Source: an uncultured Eubacteriales bacterium
GTDB taxonomy: Bacteria > Bacillota > Clostridia > Peptostreptococcales > Anaerovoracaceae
Direction of reading: 5' to 3'
DNA: 64,000 bases
Assembly: GCA_900545135.1 (NCBI GenBank)
Contig: UQXL01000012.1
Span: 1-64,000 of the forward strand
Part shown: positions 44,851 through 54,020 of the stretch, piece by piece
Layout: every line of letters starts with the position of its first letter
How positions within the stretch are numbered: position 1 is the stretch's first letter
The notes under the pieces: generated by a model
The model's input: the letters and a program-made list of their open reading frames with translations, nothing else
What the model was told of the DNA's origin: nothing
Database searches by the model: none
Translations under genes and position numbers: made by a program

Positions 44851-46041
44851 CTATACAAACATCTGCTGCAGTAAGCCTTTTTTCAGTTCTTTCAAATGTT
44901 CCAGCCGGTGCTTGTGGAGAGTAATCAAGTTGTCAAAATTGCGGAAATAGGCCGCGATTTTTTCTTGCTCTTCTAAGCTTGGCACCATGGTTTCTATTCC
45001 ACTAAAAGCATTGTATTTTAAATTCCATGTATCTGACGTAAGGCCTTGTGAATTAACTTGAAATTTATGCAGCATGTTTTCAAGCTTAAAAACGTATGAG
45101 AAGAATAACGAATCAATTCCATCTTCAGGAATCAAAACCGTATATGCCGGGCTCAGAATTCCTTTATATGGCGAAATGCCGCTAGCTCCCTGCCACATTC
45201 TCATCGTGTTATAGGCGATATCGCCAATTTCAACGCATTTATATTTTGATTTATCCTCACTTGAATTATCGTGTCTATCAAGTTCCGTAAACTTTTTAAC
45301 TCCGTCGTTGATGGTAACTGAAATCAATTCGCCGTCTGCAGAGCGTTCTTGCCTTTCAGAAAAGCAATCTCCGAGTTTCCGTCTTTCCCATTTACCTGTA
45401 AACCCCGGGAATCTAACTTCCGGCACAGTTTCTCCCTCTTTAGGAAACATCTTTTGCAGCATACCCTTTTTTAAATCTTCTAGATGTTCCAGCTTTTGCT
45501 GGTGATGGGTGATGAGGTTGTCGAGCTGTTTTAAATATGTACCGATTACTTCTCTTTCACCATACAAAACAGGCATTGTAATGTTTTTCATCTTTAATTC
45601 ACTGGCTTTCACCAATGGCTGTCCTGTTCCAAATGAAAGCTTTTTTATATTAAAATTCAACAATGCATAATATATAAAGTCAAGCTGCTTTCCTTGAATA
45701 AATACTGTATTATCACTGATTTTCACTTTTCCTGAGTGCCGATAAAGTTCACCAGCATTTGCTCCAACACGGGCAGTCAACAAAAAATCCCCCTCATAAT
45801 CGTATGCATCCTCATATCCAATCACTGATGTTGAGCCAAGAATTTCATATTTCCCCGACCCACTAGCAACAAATTTGCTTTTACCCGTATCAACAGACTC
45901 CACTTCATCTATAAGTTTCCTCTCTTCCCACTCGCCGGTGAACTCGGGAAACCGCAGCTTAGGAACCTTTTTTTCATCTTTCGCCGCACCGTGTTTAATT
46001 TTATTGCACTCTGTTTTGCCGTTATCAGCTTTATTACCCAT
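44851..46041 (-). CDS. hsdS: Type I restriction-modification specificity subunit S
   Basis: 396 residues with two target-recognition domains separated by conserved helices. The two halves are marked by matching segments (LRFPEFTGEWEERKL near residue 28; VRFPGFTGKWERRKL near 210) and ends HHQQKLEHLEDLKKGMLQKMF / LHKHRLEHLKELKKGLLQQMF. The recognition sequence cannot be read by eye. Recombination between such repeats can change specificity. Confidence 0.93.
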   Translation of the reverse strand: MGNKADNGKTECNKIKHGAAKDEKKVPKLRFPEFTGEWEERKLIDEVESVDTGKSKFVASGSGKYEILGSTSVIGYEDAYDYEGDFLLTARVGANAGELYRHSGKVKISDNTVFIQGKQLDFIYYALLNFNIKKLSFGTGQPLVKASELKMKNITMPVLYGEREVIGTYLKQLDNLITHHQQKLEHLEDLKKGMLQKMFPKEGETVPEVRFPGFTGKWERRKLGDCFSERQERSADGELISVTINDGVKKFTELDRHDNSSEDKSKYKCVEIGDIAYNTMRMWQGASGISPYKGILSPAYTVLIPEDGIDSLFFSYVFKLENMLHKFQVNSQGLTSDTWNLKYNAFSGIETMVPSLEEQEKIAAYFRNFDNLITLHKHRLEHLKELKKGLLQQMFV

Positions 46042-46130
46042 CTTTTTTATATCCTTTTTTATGCTACAGTCAAAATCAGGAGTTATCTTTTAACATTAAA
46101 TAAATCCATGGTTTTACATACAAAAACTTA

Positions 46131-47450
46131 TCAATCTGCCAGCAGCCAGTCAATCAGATTCAATGACTTAATACCGTCGTAAGAAGAATCTAGTCCCGTA
46201 TCAAGCGACAAAACGATCTTTTCGTAATTGTCCCGAATCTTACGCAGAGGTGCAAGTTCTCTTTTACGAACCTCTTCGCTCTGCATAGACTCCGTAACTT
46301 GGATGTACTTCTTATCGTCTGCGGTCGTTGCGATGAAGTCCACTTCCAAATTGCCAATCTTCCCAATCGACACGTCATAACCTCTTCTCAGCAGCTCAAA
46401 GTAAACGACATTCTCAATAGCATGGCCGCTGTCCCGGTTGCGGAATCCCAGAAGATAATTACGCAGGCCAATGTCGACGATATAGTATTTGCCAAGCGTC
46501 CGCAAGTATTCCTTTCCCTTTATATCAAAACGCTTGATTTCATAGAAAAAATAGCTTTCCAGCAATGCGCCGATATATGCCTGAACGGTATGTGCGCTCG
46601 GAGTTCCTTTCCGCTTTCCATGCTCTAACAATCCTTCATTTATCAGCGTATTTCCAATGGAAGAGGCAGAAACGCTGTTCCCTATATTATCCGCAAGGAA
46701 TAAAACAATCTTACGCAGAAGCAGCGAATCAGTAATCCGTCTCTGGCCGCGCCGTTTTTCACGCTCCAGAATATCCCGTACCACCACTGTGGAGTAAATA
46801 CCATCCAAAAGCGCTAATGCTTTTTCTTGATCCAGTCCGACATCCGCGATTCCCGGCATCCCTCCAAAACGCATATAAGAATCGAATGCTTCCCGCAGAT
46901 CATAGCGTTCTCCATTTTTATCAAACACTTGCTTTCGTGTGCCGCCCAAAGCGCTGTCGGCTTCATGCAGCTCTAAATCGTGAAAATCGAGAAATTCACG
47001 AAAAGAGAGGGGTAGCATTTTAATTTCAACACATCGGCCCGACAGATAGGTGGAATATTCGGAAGATAGCAGATACGCATTTGAGCCGGTGATATAAATG
47101 TCGCAATTGAAATCAACGCGGAAAGAGTTGACCGCATCCTCCCATTCATTGATTCTCTGCAGCTCATCAAAGAAAAGGTACATACGCTTGCTCTGAACGA
47201 CGCGCTCTTTCACGTAGTAATAAACCTCATCCGATGTCATGCTGCGAAAATCATGAGATTCAAAATTCATCTCAACTATCTGCTCCGGCTCGACGCCTGT
47301 TTCCAGCAAATGCTGAATCATCAGCTTAAGCAAGCTGGATTTCCCACAGCGCCGAATTCCTGTAATAACTTTTACAGGCTCCGTATCCTGGAAGCCTATT
47401 AGCTTATCAAGATATCTTTCCCTTTTTTTAAGTTCATGCGATTCCATCAT
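46131..47450 (-). CDS. AAA_14/DUF4143-type ATPase
   Basis: 439-residue P-loop ATPase with a C-terminal DUF4143 nuclease-like domain. Walker A is ITGIRRCGKSSLLK near residue 32, Walker B LFFDELQRI near 95, and ITGSNAYLLSSE near 120 is typical. The C-terminal part has a PD-(D/E)XK-like pattern (NVVYFELLRRGYDVSIGKIGNLEVDFIA with downstream KKYIQVTES). Such proteins are common in genomic islands and defence loci but their activity is unsettled. AGGAGG precedes the ATG. It is embedded between hsdR and hsdS. Confidence 0.85.
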   Translation of the reverse strand: MMESHELKKRERYLDKLIGFQDTEPVKVITGIRRCGKSSLLKLMIQHLLETGVEPEQIVEMNFESHDFRSMTSDEVYYYVKERVVQSKRMYLFFDELQRINEWEDAVNSFRVDFNCDIYITGSNAYLLSSEYSTYLSGRCVEIKMLPLSFREFLDFHDLELHEADSALGGTRKQVFDKNGERYDLREAFDSYMRFGGMPGIADVGLDQEKALALLDGIYSTVVVRDILEREKRRGQRRITDSLLLRKIVLFLADNIGNSVSASSIGNTLINEGLLEHGKRKGTPSAHTVQAYIGALLESYFFYEIKRFDIKGKEYLRTLGKYYIVDIGLRNYLLGFRNRDSGHAIENVVYFELLRRGYDVSIGKIGNLEVDFIATTADDKKYIQVTESMQSEEVRKRELAPLRKIRDNYEKIVLSLDTGLDSSYDGIKSLNLIDWLLAD

Positions 47451-47534
47451 GATAGGTTCCTCCTGTCATATTTATTATAGCATAAATCTTAAAAAATAAT
47501 CAAGTTAATGCTGTAAACAGCATAAATTTCATCT

Positions 47535-47592
47535 CTAATTCGCCGCCAGGTCGTCTGCACCAGCTGCTGTTCTAATTCGCCGCCAGGTCGTC
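47535..47592. repeat. Direct repeat of the hsdR 3' end
   Basis: A 21-base segment (CTAATTCGCCGCCAGGTCGTC on the plus strand) at 47572-47592 forms the last six codons and stop of hsdR and is repeated at 47535-47555, just downstream of the stop. The spacing is 37 bases. It looks like a small tandem duplication. Confidence 0.85.
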
Positions 47593-50500
47593 CGCCAGTT
47601 CGTATATAGCGTCTCTCAGTCCGTTCCGGTACTTGATTTTAGACATGTTCCGCACGTCCTCGTCGTAGGCTAAAACTCTGTAGCTGCGGCTTCCGTTTGT
47701 AACGATATCCTGAATCCGCCCTGCATCGTCCAGGTCCCGCTGTCCGTAATTATGGCGTTCAAACAGTAACCTCATTTCTTCGCCGGAAATTATATCTATG
47801 ATTCCCCATTTAATTCTGAACTCCTGAAAACGGTATTCTAAATTTACGTTGTTCGCCTCATTTATAACGCTTGCGCTTTCGTGTCCTATCTTCGCCGGAT
47901 ATTTGAAATTCGGGTCTGCAGGATAGCGTCCGTCTGCGATAGCCTCTGCCGCGTTCATGATCTTAAAAGCGTAGTCCCTGTCCTCAAGGCCGTTGGCAAA
48001 TTGCTTTATTTTCTCCTTTGTTTCCCGGGCTCCGGTCTCATCCTTTTCGTGAACTTGGTTTAAAAGTTTTTCCACCAATTCTGTCAGGTAATCGTAGTTT
48101 ACTTCTACGTCCTTCACATGGGTCATCTTGAGCTCGATTTGAACGACCGGCACTTTCTTATCCCTTGCAATGCGCTGCTTGAGTTCGTTGCTCAGTACTG
48201 TCGTGAGCATTACCTCCTCTTCCGGAGTCATGCCAAGGGCGATGACAAGATCGTCGGGATTCTCGTAATCAAATCCTGTTTTCTCACCATTGACGATTTC
48301 AGGCTGGTATTGTTTGAGCTTAGACATTCCCATACTATACTCTTTCAGCTTGACGAACATCTCTTCCTTTTTCTTTTCACTGTCGGGAATCTTCTGGAAA
48401 TCGTCCGTCATACTTCTCAGCTCGCTTACGATTTCTTTGACCGATTGGAATAAATCGTCGAACGGTTTTTCTATGATACCGTTATTCTCATTTGATTCCT
48501 TGCTTTCTTCGGCTGATAGGTCTGCCGAAGCTTTGTCTGCATATATGGCGAGAGCTTTATTCATCAGTTTTTCATTTTGGGACGGCCACCTGTAATTTAC
48601 TATTCTTCCCCACGGCTTTTCCTTTCTGTCGGAAATCCTGTTAGTTCTGGAATATGCCTGAATAAGGCTGGCGCCTCTCAGCGTTCTGTCTACGTAAAGA
48701 GTATTAAGTTCAGGCGCGTCGAAGCCTGTGAGGAGCTGATCCACTACGATTACTATGTCGAGATATTCTCCGTCACTTGATGTACGGTTCAGGCGGCTCC
48801 TGACATCTTCTGCATATTCTTCGATATTTTCCAGTCCAAATTTCGTTTTAAAATCTCTATTGTATTGCTTGATCGCTTCATGCAGGCTGCGATTCGTTTC
48901 AAGCTGACTGTCATTATTTGAAGTATTCAGACTAAAAGTAACGGCAACTTTAAGCGTCTGTTTTCCCGCTTCCTTGTTTATCTCGTTGACGCGCTGAAAC
49001 TCCTTATAGTACATCATCGCCATGGGGATGCTCGCTTTGCCGCCGCCCACATGGGTCGTAAACAAAGCATTGTACTTGCCGTTATTGGAACGGTTTTTCC
49101 AGTTTTTAAAAACATCTTCCACAACAAGCCTGACGTGTTCTTCATTTTCATCGTAAAAACTCGGTTCTATAGTGTCGTCAATGTCTTCGTCAGTAAGATT
49201 ATTTATCTTTTCTTCAATCTGCCTTTCGCTCCAATTCGGATGTCTAAGCTTGTAGAATTCAGGTAAATACTGGGTTCTCACCGCCTCCTCGTCGAGGGTT
49301 GTCTTGAAATCCACTTTAAATCCGAGAACATTTCCATCGGCGATAGCATTGCGTATAGTATACTCATGAAGGCTCTTGCCGAAAATATCCTCTGTACGCA
49401 TGCCTGTAGTTGTCTCATCAAACATGGGCGTTCCCGTATATCCCACCCAGGCGGAATATCTAAAAGCTTTCTGAATAGCTGCAAAATTGTCTCCGCCCGT
49501 GCTCCTGTGCGCTTCGTCTACGATGAACACAATGTTTTTATCTGGCGCTTTGAAGTTTCTGCGTTTAACCAAATTCCCCAATTTCTGCACAGAAGTCACA
49601 ATGATCTTGTTGTCCTTGCTTTTCAGCTTCCTGCTCAAATCAGCCGTATTTCTGGTGTCTTCAACACTGCCTGCGTTTAGGTTACCGTCTGTATCTCCAT
49701 CAGGGTCATAGGCGCTGTATCTCTCGCTGGTCTGCTTCGTAAGGGCAATTCTGTCAACAACGAAAACAACCTTGTCCACATTGGGCAGACGGCTCGCCAG
49801 CCAGGCGGTCTTGAAGCTGGTGACAGTCTTGCCGGAGCCCGTAGTGTGCCAGATATATCCAAGCTTATTGTGGCCGGACTTGAAATCAGTGCGTTTGATT
49901 GCTTCAATGACTTTCTGCGTCGCATAAACCTGATAAGCTCTCATGACTTTAAGCGTTTCTTTGTTCTTAGTGCCGTCGAGAATCATATAGTTTACAGCCA
50001 TCTGGTGAGCCATAGGAATACTGAGCACCGAATCAGCGAACTCTTTCCAGCTGCGCACAACGGAATTATCCTCCCTGTACCAGTTAAACGCAAACTCCTT
50101 GCTGAACTCATCGTCCGTCGTGTTAGCCATATATCTTACGTCGTTAGGCGTGATAGCTATGAGGATCTGCAGCATGGAATAGATGTCGCTGTATTGGTTT
50201 TCAGAAATGTATTGGTGCATTTGATTGAGCGCTTCATCGACGTTATGCGTATCCGACTTTTCCTCTATCTGAATGACCGGGAGTCCGTTTATCAAAAGCG
50301 TAGTATCAAAGCACCGGTCTTTTTTGCCTGCTATCACGGCAGGTCTTTCTATCTGGTTGACCACCTGATAAACAGTGTCTCCGGCGCCTATTTCTTTCTG
50401 ATCGAAAACGGTGAGGAACACATGTCTTCCATCATCCAAATCTATCTCGATTTGCGATACTCCGTTCAGCCCGTACAAGAACTGCCCTGCCTCATATGGG

Positions 50501-50802
50501 GTGCGCAGGTCGGAAATGATCTTCTTTACTTGATTAAATTCCACTACGCTCAATGGTCTTTCCAAGGTATCCTGATTATGCTGCTCAAGTATTTCCTTGA
50601 AATTTTTCCACAAAGCTTCAGTAGTCTTGATGCTCGGTTCGTACTTCCACATCTTTGTTTTTACTACGTAATCTCCTACATCTCTGAAAGAGCTGCTTTT
50701 CGTATTCGGCGCGCTTTCTCCCGCAATTGCTATTTTTTCATTTAATTTTCTCTCTTGGGAAAGATGTTGTATCAAATCTTTTTCAAAATCAAGTTCTTTC
50801 AT
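47572..50802 (-). CDS. hsdR: Type I restriction endonuclease subunit R
   Basis: 1076 residues: an N-terminal HSDR_N nuclease domain (PVIQIEEKSDT has the ExK-like element near residue 175), SF2 helicase with Walker A WHTTGSGKTVTSFKTA near 315, DEAH box VDEAHRS near 405, and motif VI QAYSRTNRISDRKE near 730, then a C-terminal helical region. Strong GGAGG before the ATG. It overlaps the half-length S gene by 14 bases. Confidence 0.95.
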   Translation of the reverse strand: MKELDFEKDLIQHLSQERKLNEKIAIAGESAPNTKSSSFRDVGDYVVKTKMWKYEPSIKTTEALWKNFKEILEQHNQDTLERPLSVVEFNQVKKIISDLRTPYEAGQFLYGLNGVSQIEIDLDDGRHVFLTVFDQKEIGAGDTVYQVVNQIERPAVIAGKKDRCFDTTLLINGLPVIQIEEKSDTHNVDEALNQMHQYISENQYSDIYSMLQILIAITPNDVRYMANTTDDEFSKEFAFNWYREDNSVVRSWKEFADSVLSIPMAHQMAVNYMILDGTKNKETLKVMRAYQVYATQKVIEAIKRTDFKSGHNKLGYIWHTTGSGKTVTSFKTAWLASRLPNVDKVVFVVDRIALTKQTSERYSAYDPDGDTDGNLNAGSVEDTRNTADLSRKLKSKDNKIIVTSVQKLGNLVKRRNFKAPDKNIVFIVDEAHRSTGGDNFAAIQKAFRYSAWVGYTGTPMFDETTTGMRTEDIFGKSLHEYTIRNAIADGNVLGFKVDFKTTLDEEAVRTQYLPEFYKLRHPNWSERQIEEKINNLTDEDIDDTIEPSFYDENEEHVRLVVEDVFKNWKNRSNNGKYNALFTTHVGGGKASIPMAMMYYKEFQRVNEINKEAGKQTLKVAVTFSLNTSNNDSQLETNRSLHEAIKQYNRDFKTKFGLENIEEYAEDVRSRLNRTSSDGEYLDIVIVVDQLLTGFDAPELNTLYVDRTLRGASLIQAYSRTNRISDRKEKPWGRIVNYRWPSQNEKLMNKALAIYADKASADLSAEESKESNENNGIIEKPFDDLFQSVKEIVSELRSMTDDFQKIPDSEKKKEEMFVKLKEYSMGMSKLKQYQPEIVNGEKTGFDYENPDDLVIALGMTPEEEVMLTTVLSNELKQRIARDKKVPVVQIELKMTHVKDVEVNYDYLTELVEKLLNQVHEKDETGARETKEKIKQFANGLEDRDYAFKIMNAAEAIADGRYPADPNFKYPAKIGHESASVINEANNVNLEYRFQEFRIKWGIIDIISGEEMRLLFERHNYGQRDLDDAGRIQDIVTNGSRSYRVLAYDEDVRNMSKIKYRNGLRDAIYELADDLAAN

Positions 50803-51370
50803 TGCGAGCCTCCTCCAGCTTATAAAGCAAAATCTTTTTTTCCGCTTCTGCCACCCTGTTTTTCAACGCTTCCAACTTTAACTGCTTCAAATAAATATCT
50901 CCTATAACTTTCTGCTTTTCCAAGGACGGCAGCGATGAAATCTCCAGTCCCTTAAGTTGCTTTACAGTATACTTCATGACGGAAGATCCCTGAAGCCCGA
51001 CGTGCAGCTGCCTGCCTACGTCCTGGTCTTCGTTTAAAAGATATACCAAAAACGCAGGATCTATGGACCCGTCTGTGAAAAGTTTTATATAATTCTGAGT
51101 ATACAAATATCCTTCATGATTTTTCCCGACGATACAGGCAGTTCCCGATATCAAGCTGAATATGACGTCTCCCTCAAAAAGAGTCAGCACCTCGTCCGCA
51201 GTGCGAATTTTTTTATTTTCCGCCGTGTCAGGTCTGATGCCTGTGAGGTCTTCCGTCAGGTCTCCCTGACTATAGAGACAATACACTGGCGCATTTTCTT
51301 CTGTTGATTCCTTTATTCTGAACTGGGGCGAACCTCCCATGAATTTTACATGACTATACAGCTTCATCAT
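50789..51370 (-). CDS. Half-length type I specificity (S) subunit-like protein
   Basis: 193 residues: a single target-recognition-like domain (APVYCLYSQGDLTED, GDVIFSLISGTACIVGKNHEGYLYTQNYIKL, SSVMKYTVKQLKGLEISSLPSLEKQKVIGDIYLKQLKLEAL) ending in a long coiled coil (LEALKNRVAEAEKKILLYKLEEA). This matches one half of HsdS. Half-S proteins can dimerise to form a full S unit, or this may be a truncated relic. It is the first gene of the locus and overlaps hsdR. Two adjacent ATG codons are possible starts; AAGG lies upstream. Confidence 0.75.
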   Translation of the reverse strand: MMKLYSHVKFMGGSPQFRIKESTEENAPVYCLYSQGDLTEDLTGIRPDTAENKKIRTADEVLTLFEGDVIFSLISGTACIVGKNHEGYLYTQNYIKLFTDGSIDPAFLVYLLNEDQDVGRQLHVGLQGSSVMKYTVKQLKGLEISSLPSLEKQKVIGDIYLKQLKLEALKNRVAEAEKKILLYKLEEARNERT

Positions 51371-51458
51371 ATTTTAGTGCCTTTTCAAAATTACGTTTTT
51401 TATTTTTGTGGTTTAATAATAACACCTTACTTTCACTCTGTCAACAATGTTTGTAATT

Positions 51459-51545
51459 TTTTTAAATTACTAATTTATTTTTTTATCCAATCTTTTTAAA
51501 TTACTAATTTATTTTTCATCCAATCTTTTTAAATTACCGATTATG
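51459..51545. repeat. AT-rich tandem repeat, period 33-34
   Basis: TTTTTAAATTACTAATTTAT plus a T-rich tail ending in ATCCAATC, two full copies (51459-51492, 51493-51525) and a partial third. It lies in the 315-base gene-free stretch between the restriction locus and the MerR gene; nothing else is seen there. Confidence 0.85.
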
Positions 51546-51685
51546 TTGTTCAAATTTTTATACGCCTTATCTGCGAGCATTTGCTAAAGACCCCTGCTTT
51601 GCAGCACGCGCAAAAAAGGCTCCCCCTATCCGGAAGAGTCTCTGTCATGCTATTGCTTTCTTGCTATTTTGCGCTTGTGCGCTTA

Positions 51686-52507
51686 CTATTTCTCAGCCTG
51701 CTGTTTTTCCGTGCCTGCGAACGGGTCTATGCCCAGCCTTGAGAGATATATTTCCAGAGCCGGCGCTATATACGAATTGACCGCCGCCTGTTTTTCCTGC
51801 CATTCATTCTTTCCACCGCTTTCAAAGCTGCCCAGTTCTATCAGTTTGGGCAGCATGGTCATATCTCCGCCGGTAAATTCGGTGACCATGTCCCAAAATT
51901 CTTTCGTCAGCGACTGGCATTGGTCGCTGTCCTGAGGAACATCGTTTTTCTGCAGTTCCAGAATTCTTTCGCTGATCGAGCTAAACCGCCTGATAAATGC
52001 TTTTCCGCTTTCCTCGTCAAATTTGTTCCTGATATGCTCAAGCGTATCGTCGTCAAAATATTTGATGAGAAAATAAAACTCATTATTGATTCGGAGATTT
52101 ACGATGATATCGGCATATTTCTTGAAATCCACCGTCTGCATCTGCATCACTTCACGCCGCAGCTGTTCTATTGCGGAGAGCGAATCGTTCAGCTGCCTTA
52201 TCTTTTCCTCTATTCCTGAGGCCTGTTCAGCGAGGGCGCGTTCGACATCGGCAGGAGTCTCTAAGGTGACCAGCCTGTTCTTTATATCGTTCAGGGAAAA
52301 GCCCAACGACTTCAGCGATATGATCTGATGAAGCATGAGCAAATCTTTATGCGTATAAAGCCTGCGGCCTCCCTCGCTTTCGGCTGACGGAGAAAGCAAT
52401 CCCTCTCTGTCGTAATATTGCAGTGTGCGGACGGTCACGCCCATTTTCCTGGCGGCCTGACCCACCGTCATGTATCCATCGGGAATCGCTCTGTATTTTT
52501 CCGTCAT
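51686..52507 (-). CDS. MerR-family transcriptional regulator
   Basis: About 273 residues. The N-terminal helix-turn-helix (MTVGQAARKMGVTVRTLQYYDREGLLSPS with GGRRLYTHKDLLMLHQI) is MerR-type. A coiled-coil dimerisation helix follows (about residues 80-130). The C-terminal 140 residues resemble the TipA-S/antibiotic-binding helical region (ISERILELQKNDVPQDSDQCQSLTKEFWDMVTEFTGGD). No conserved metal-binding cysteines are seen. The ATG at 52507 has GAGGG upstream; an ATG seven codons earlier is an alternative. No adjacent target is obvious. Confidence 0.85.
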   Translation of the reverse strand: MTEKYRAIPDGYMTVGQAARKMGVTVRTLQYYDREGLLSPSAESEGGRRLYTHKDLLMLHQIISLKSLGFSLNDIKNRLVTLETPADVERALAEQASGIEEKIRQLNDSLSAIEQLRREVMQMQTVDFKKYADIIVNLRINNEFYFLIKYFDDDTLEHIRNKFDEESGKAFIRRFSSISERILELQKNDVPQDSDQCQSLTKEFWDMVTEFTGGDMTMLPKLIELGSFESGGKNEWQEKQAAVNSYIAPALEIYLSRLGIDPFAGTEKQQAEK

Positions 52508-52691
52508 CTTCCATTGTCCCTCTTTCATCTCGCCTGGCGTTATAATCCAGCTTTTTATGTATATTATAAATCATTACGCAGCGTCATAAACAAGCTTTTT
52601 CGGTATCGTTTCACAGACGAATAATATAAATGGATGTTTTATGGCAAAGCAGTTCCTCCCGCCGCAGCAATGCAATACTATTCGTCGCAGC

Positions 52692-52738
52692 AATAAAAAT
52701 GCTGCGGCCGCAATGATGATTCACGCGCGCCGCAGCAT
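52692..52738 (-). terminator. Intrinsic terminator of the amidohydrolase-TRAP operon
   Basis: On the minus strand ATGCTGCGG and CCGCAGCAT pair and are followed by TTTTATTG. It lies about 25 bases after the amidohydrolase stop codon. Confidence 0.85.
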
Positions 52739-52760
52739 CTCTATGTCTTGTGGTTTAAGA

Positions 52761-54005
52761 CTATACGTTTTTAACCACTCTGCCGTTTACGATAACGACC
52801 TTGATGTTGTCTCCGTAAGCCAGTGTCTCAACCTTTTCCAGAGGATTTTCATCGACAGCGATCAAGTCCGCGTTCATACCTTCTCTGACCAGACCGATTT
52901 CTTTTTCTCTGCCGAGGGCCTGGGCGGATACGGCTGTCATCGAGTCGAAAATCTGTCTGCTGCTCATGCCGTATTGCTGCAGGCTGAGTATTTCCAGTCC
53001 GTTTTCACCGTGCTTCAGAGCGTTGATGGTGTCGGTGCCGTAGCCTATCTTTACTCCGTTCCTCAGGGCGGCATAGAGGGCTCCGTCGTGGATGGCGGCC
53101 ATCTTCTGCGCCTTTGCCCTCTCTTCCTTGTCGTCGCTTTCAAGCAGCCGGTTGACTACCAGCATGGTCGGAATCAGGAAAAGCCCTTTTTCCGCCATCT
53201 TTTCGCACATCTCATCGTTCAGTCCGCATCCGTGCTCTATGGTATCTATGCCGGCTTCTATGCATCTGCGGGAAGCTTCAGTGCTGTGGGTGTGGGCGGC
53301 AACTTTTTTATACAGCGAATGGGCTTCGTCAACTATGGCAGTAAGCTCTTCAACCGTATAGTTGGGCCACTCGGGCTCGTCGCCGCTGGAGCCCATGCCG
53401 CCTGAAGCCATGACTTTGATAAAATCCGCGCCGTGTCTTACTTTCTCCCTTACTCCCTCGACACAGCCCCAGACTCCGTTGAAGCACCTGTCGCCTATGT
53501 TGAATTCAGGCAGCCGCCTGACGTTTCTGTTGGTCGACAAGTCTCCGTGTCCTGCCGTCATGGTTATATATCCGGCACAGGCGACGATGTTGGGACCCTC
53601 CACTAGGTCTTTGTTTACTGCGTCTCTTACGGCCACGTCCTCAGGCGTGTAATAAGTGGTATGGCCGCAGTTTCTCAAAGTGGTAAAGCCCGACATCATG
53701 GCTTTTCTTGCGTTGTGCAGAAAGTGCATCGCTTTCAGCGGCGACGGAGTGCACATGCGCCATATTCCGCCGGACATACCCGACTTATCCTTTCCGGCTT
53801 CGGCAGTCATGTGCACGTGCATATCTATGAGGCCGGGAGCCAGATATTTTCCGTCGAGGTCTAAAATCCGCTCAGCCTCGGGAAACGTTTCCGAATTGCC
53901 GAAGATACTCTTTATCTTTCCGTCTTCTATCAGGACATTCTTTTCCCGTCTGACTCCCTCTGCGGAATCCACTATGTTCACATGTCTTAACAATATCGTG
54001 TTCAT
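52761..54005 (-). CDS. Metal-dependent amidohydrolase
   Basis: About 414 residues of the amidohydrolase superfamily (imidazolonepropionase/prolidase-like branch). GLIDMHVHMT near residue 60 holds the HxH metal pair, MASGGMGSSGDEPE near 205 the carboxylated-lysine region, AAHTHSTEASRRC and DTIEHGCGL the further histidines, and GYGTDTINAL the metal aspartate. The substrate is unknown. Coupling to a TRAP transporter suggests that the imported compound is its substrate (an acyl amino acid, cyclic amide or dipeptide is possible). The ATG at 54005 has AGGTGA upstream. Confidence 0.85.
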   Translation of the reverse strand: MNTILLRHVNIVDSAEGVRREKNVLIEDGKIKSIFGNSETFPEAERILDLDGKYLAPGLIDMHVHMTAEAGKDKSGMSGGIWRMCTPSPLKAMHFLHNARKAMMSGFTTLRNCGHTTYYTPEDVAVRDAVNKDLVEGPNIVACAGYITMTAGHGDLSTNRNVRRLPEFNIGDRCFNGVWGCVEGVREKVRHGADFIKVMASGGMGSSGDEPEWPNYTVEELTAIVDEAHSLYKKVAAHTHSTEASRRCIEAGIDTIEHGCGLNDEMCEKMAEKGLFLIPTMLVVNRLLESDDKEERAKAQKMAAIHDGALYAALRNGVKIGYGTDTINALKHGENGLEILSLQQYGMSSRQIFDSMTAVSAQALGREKEIGLVREGMNADLIAVDENPLEKVETLAYGDNIKVVIVNGRVVKNV

Positions 54006-54020
54006 GTGCTTCACCTGCCT

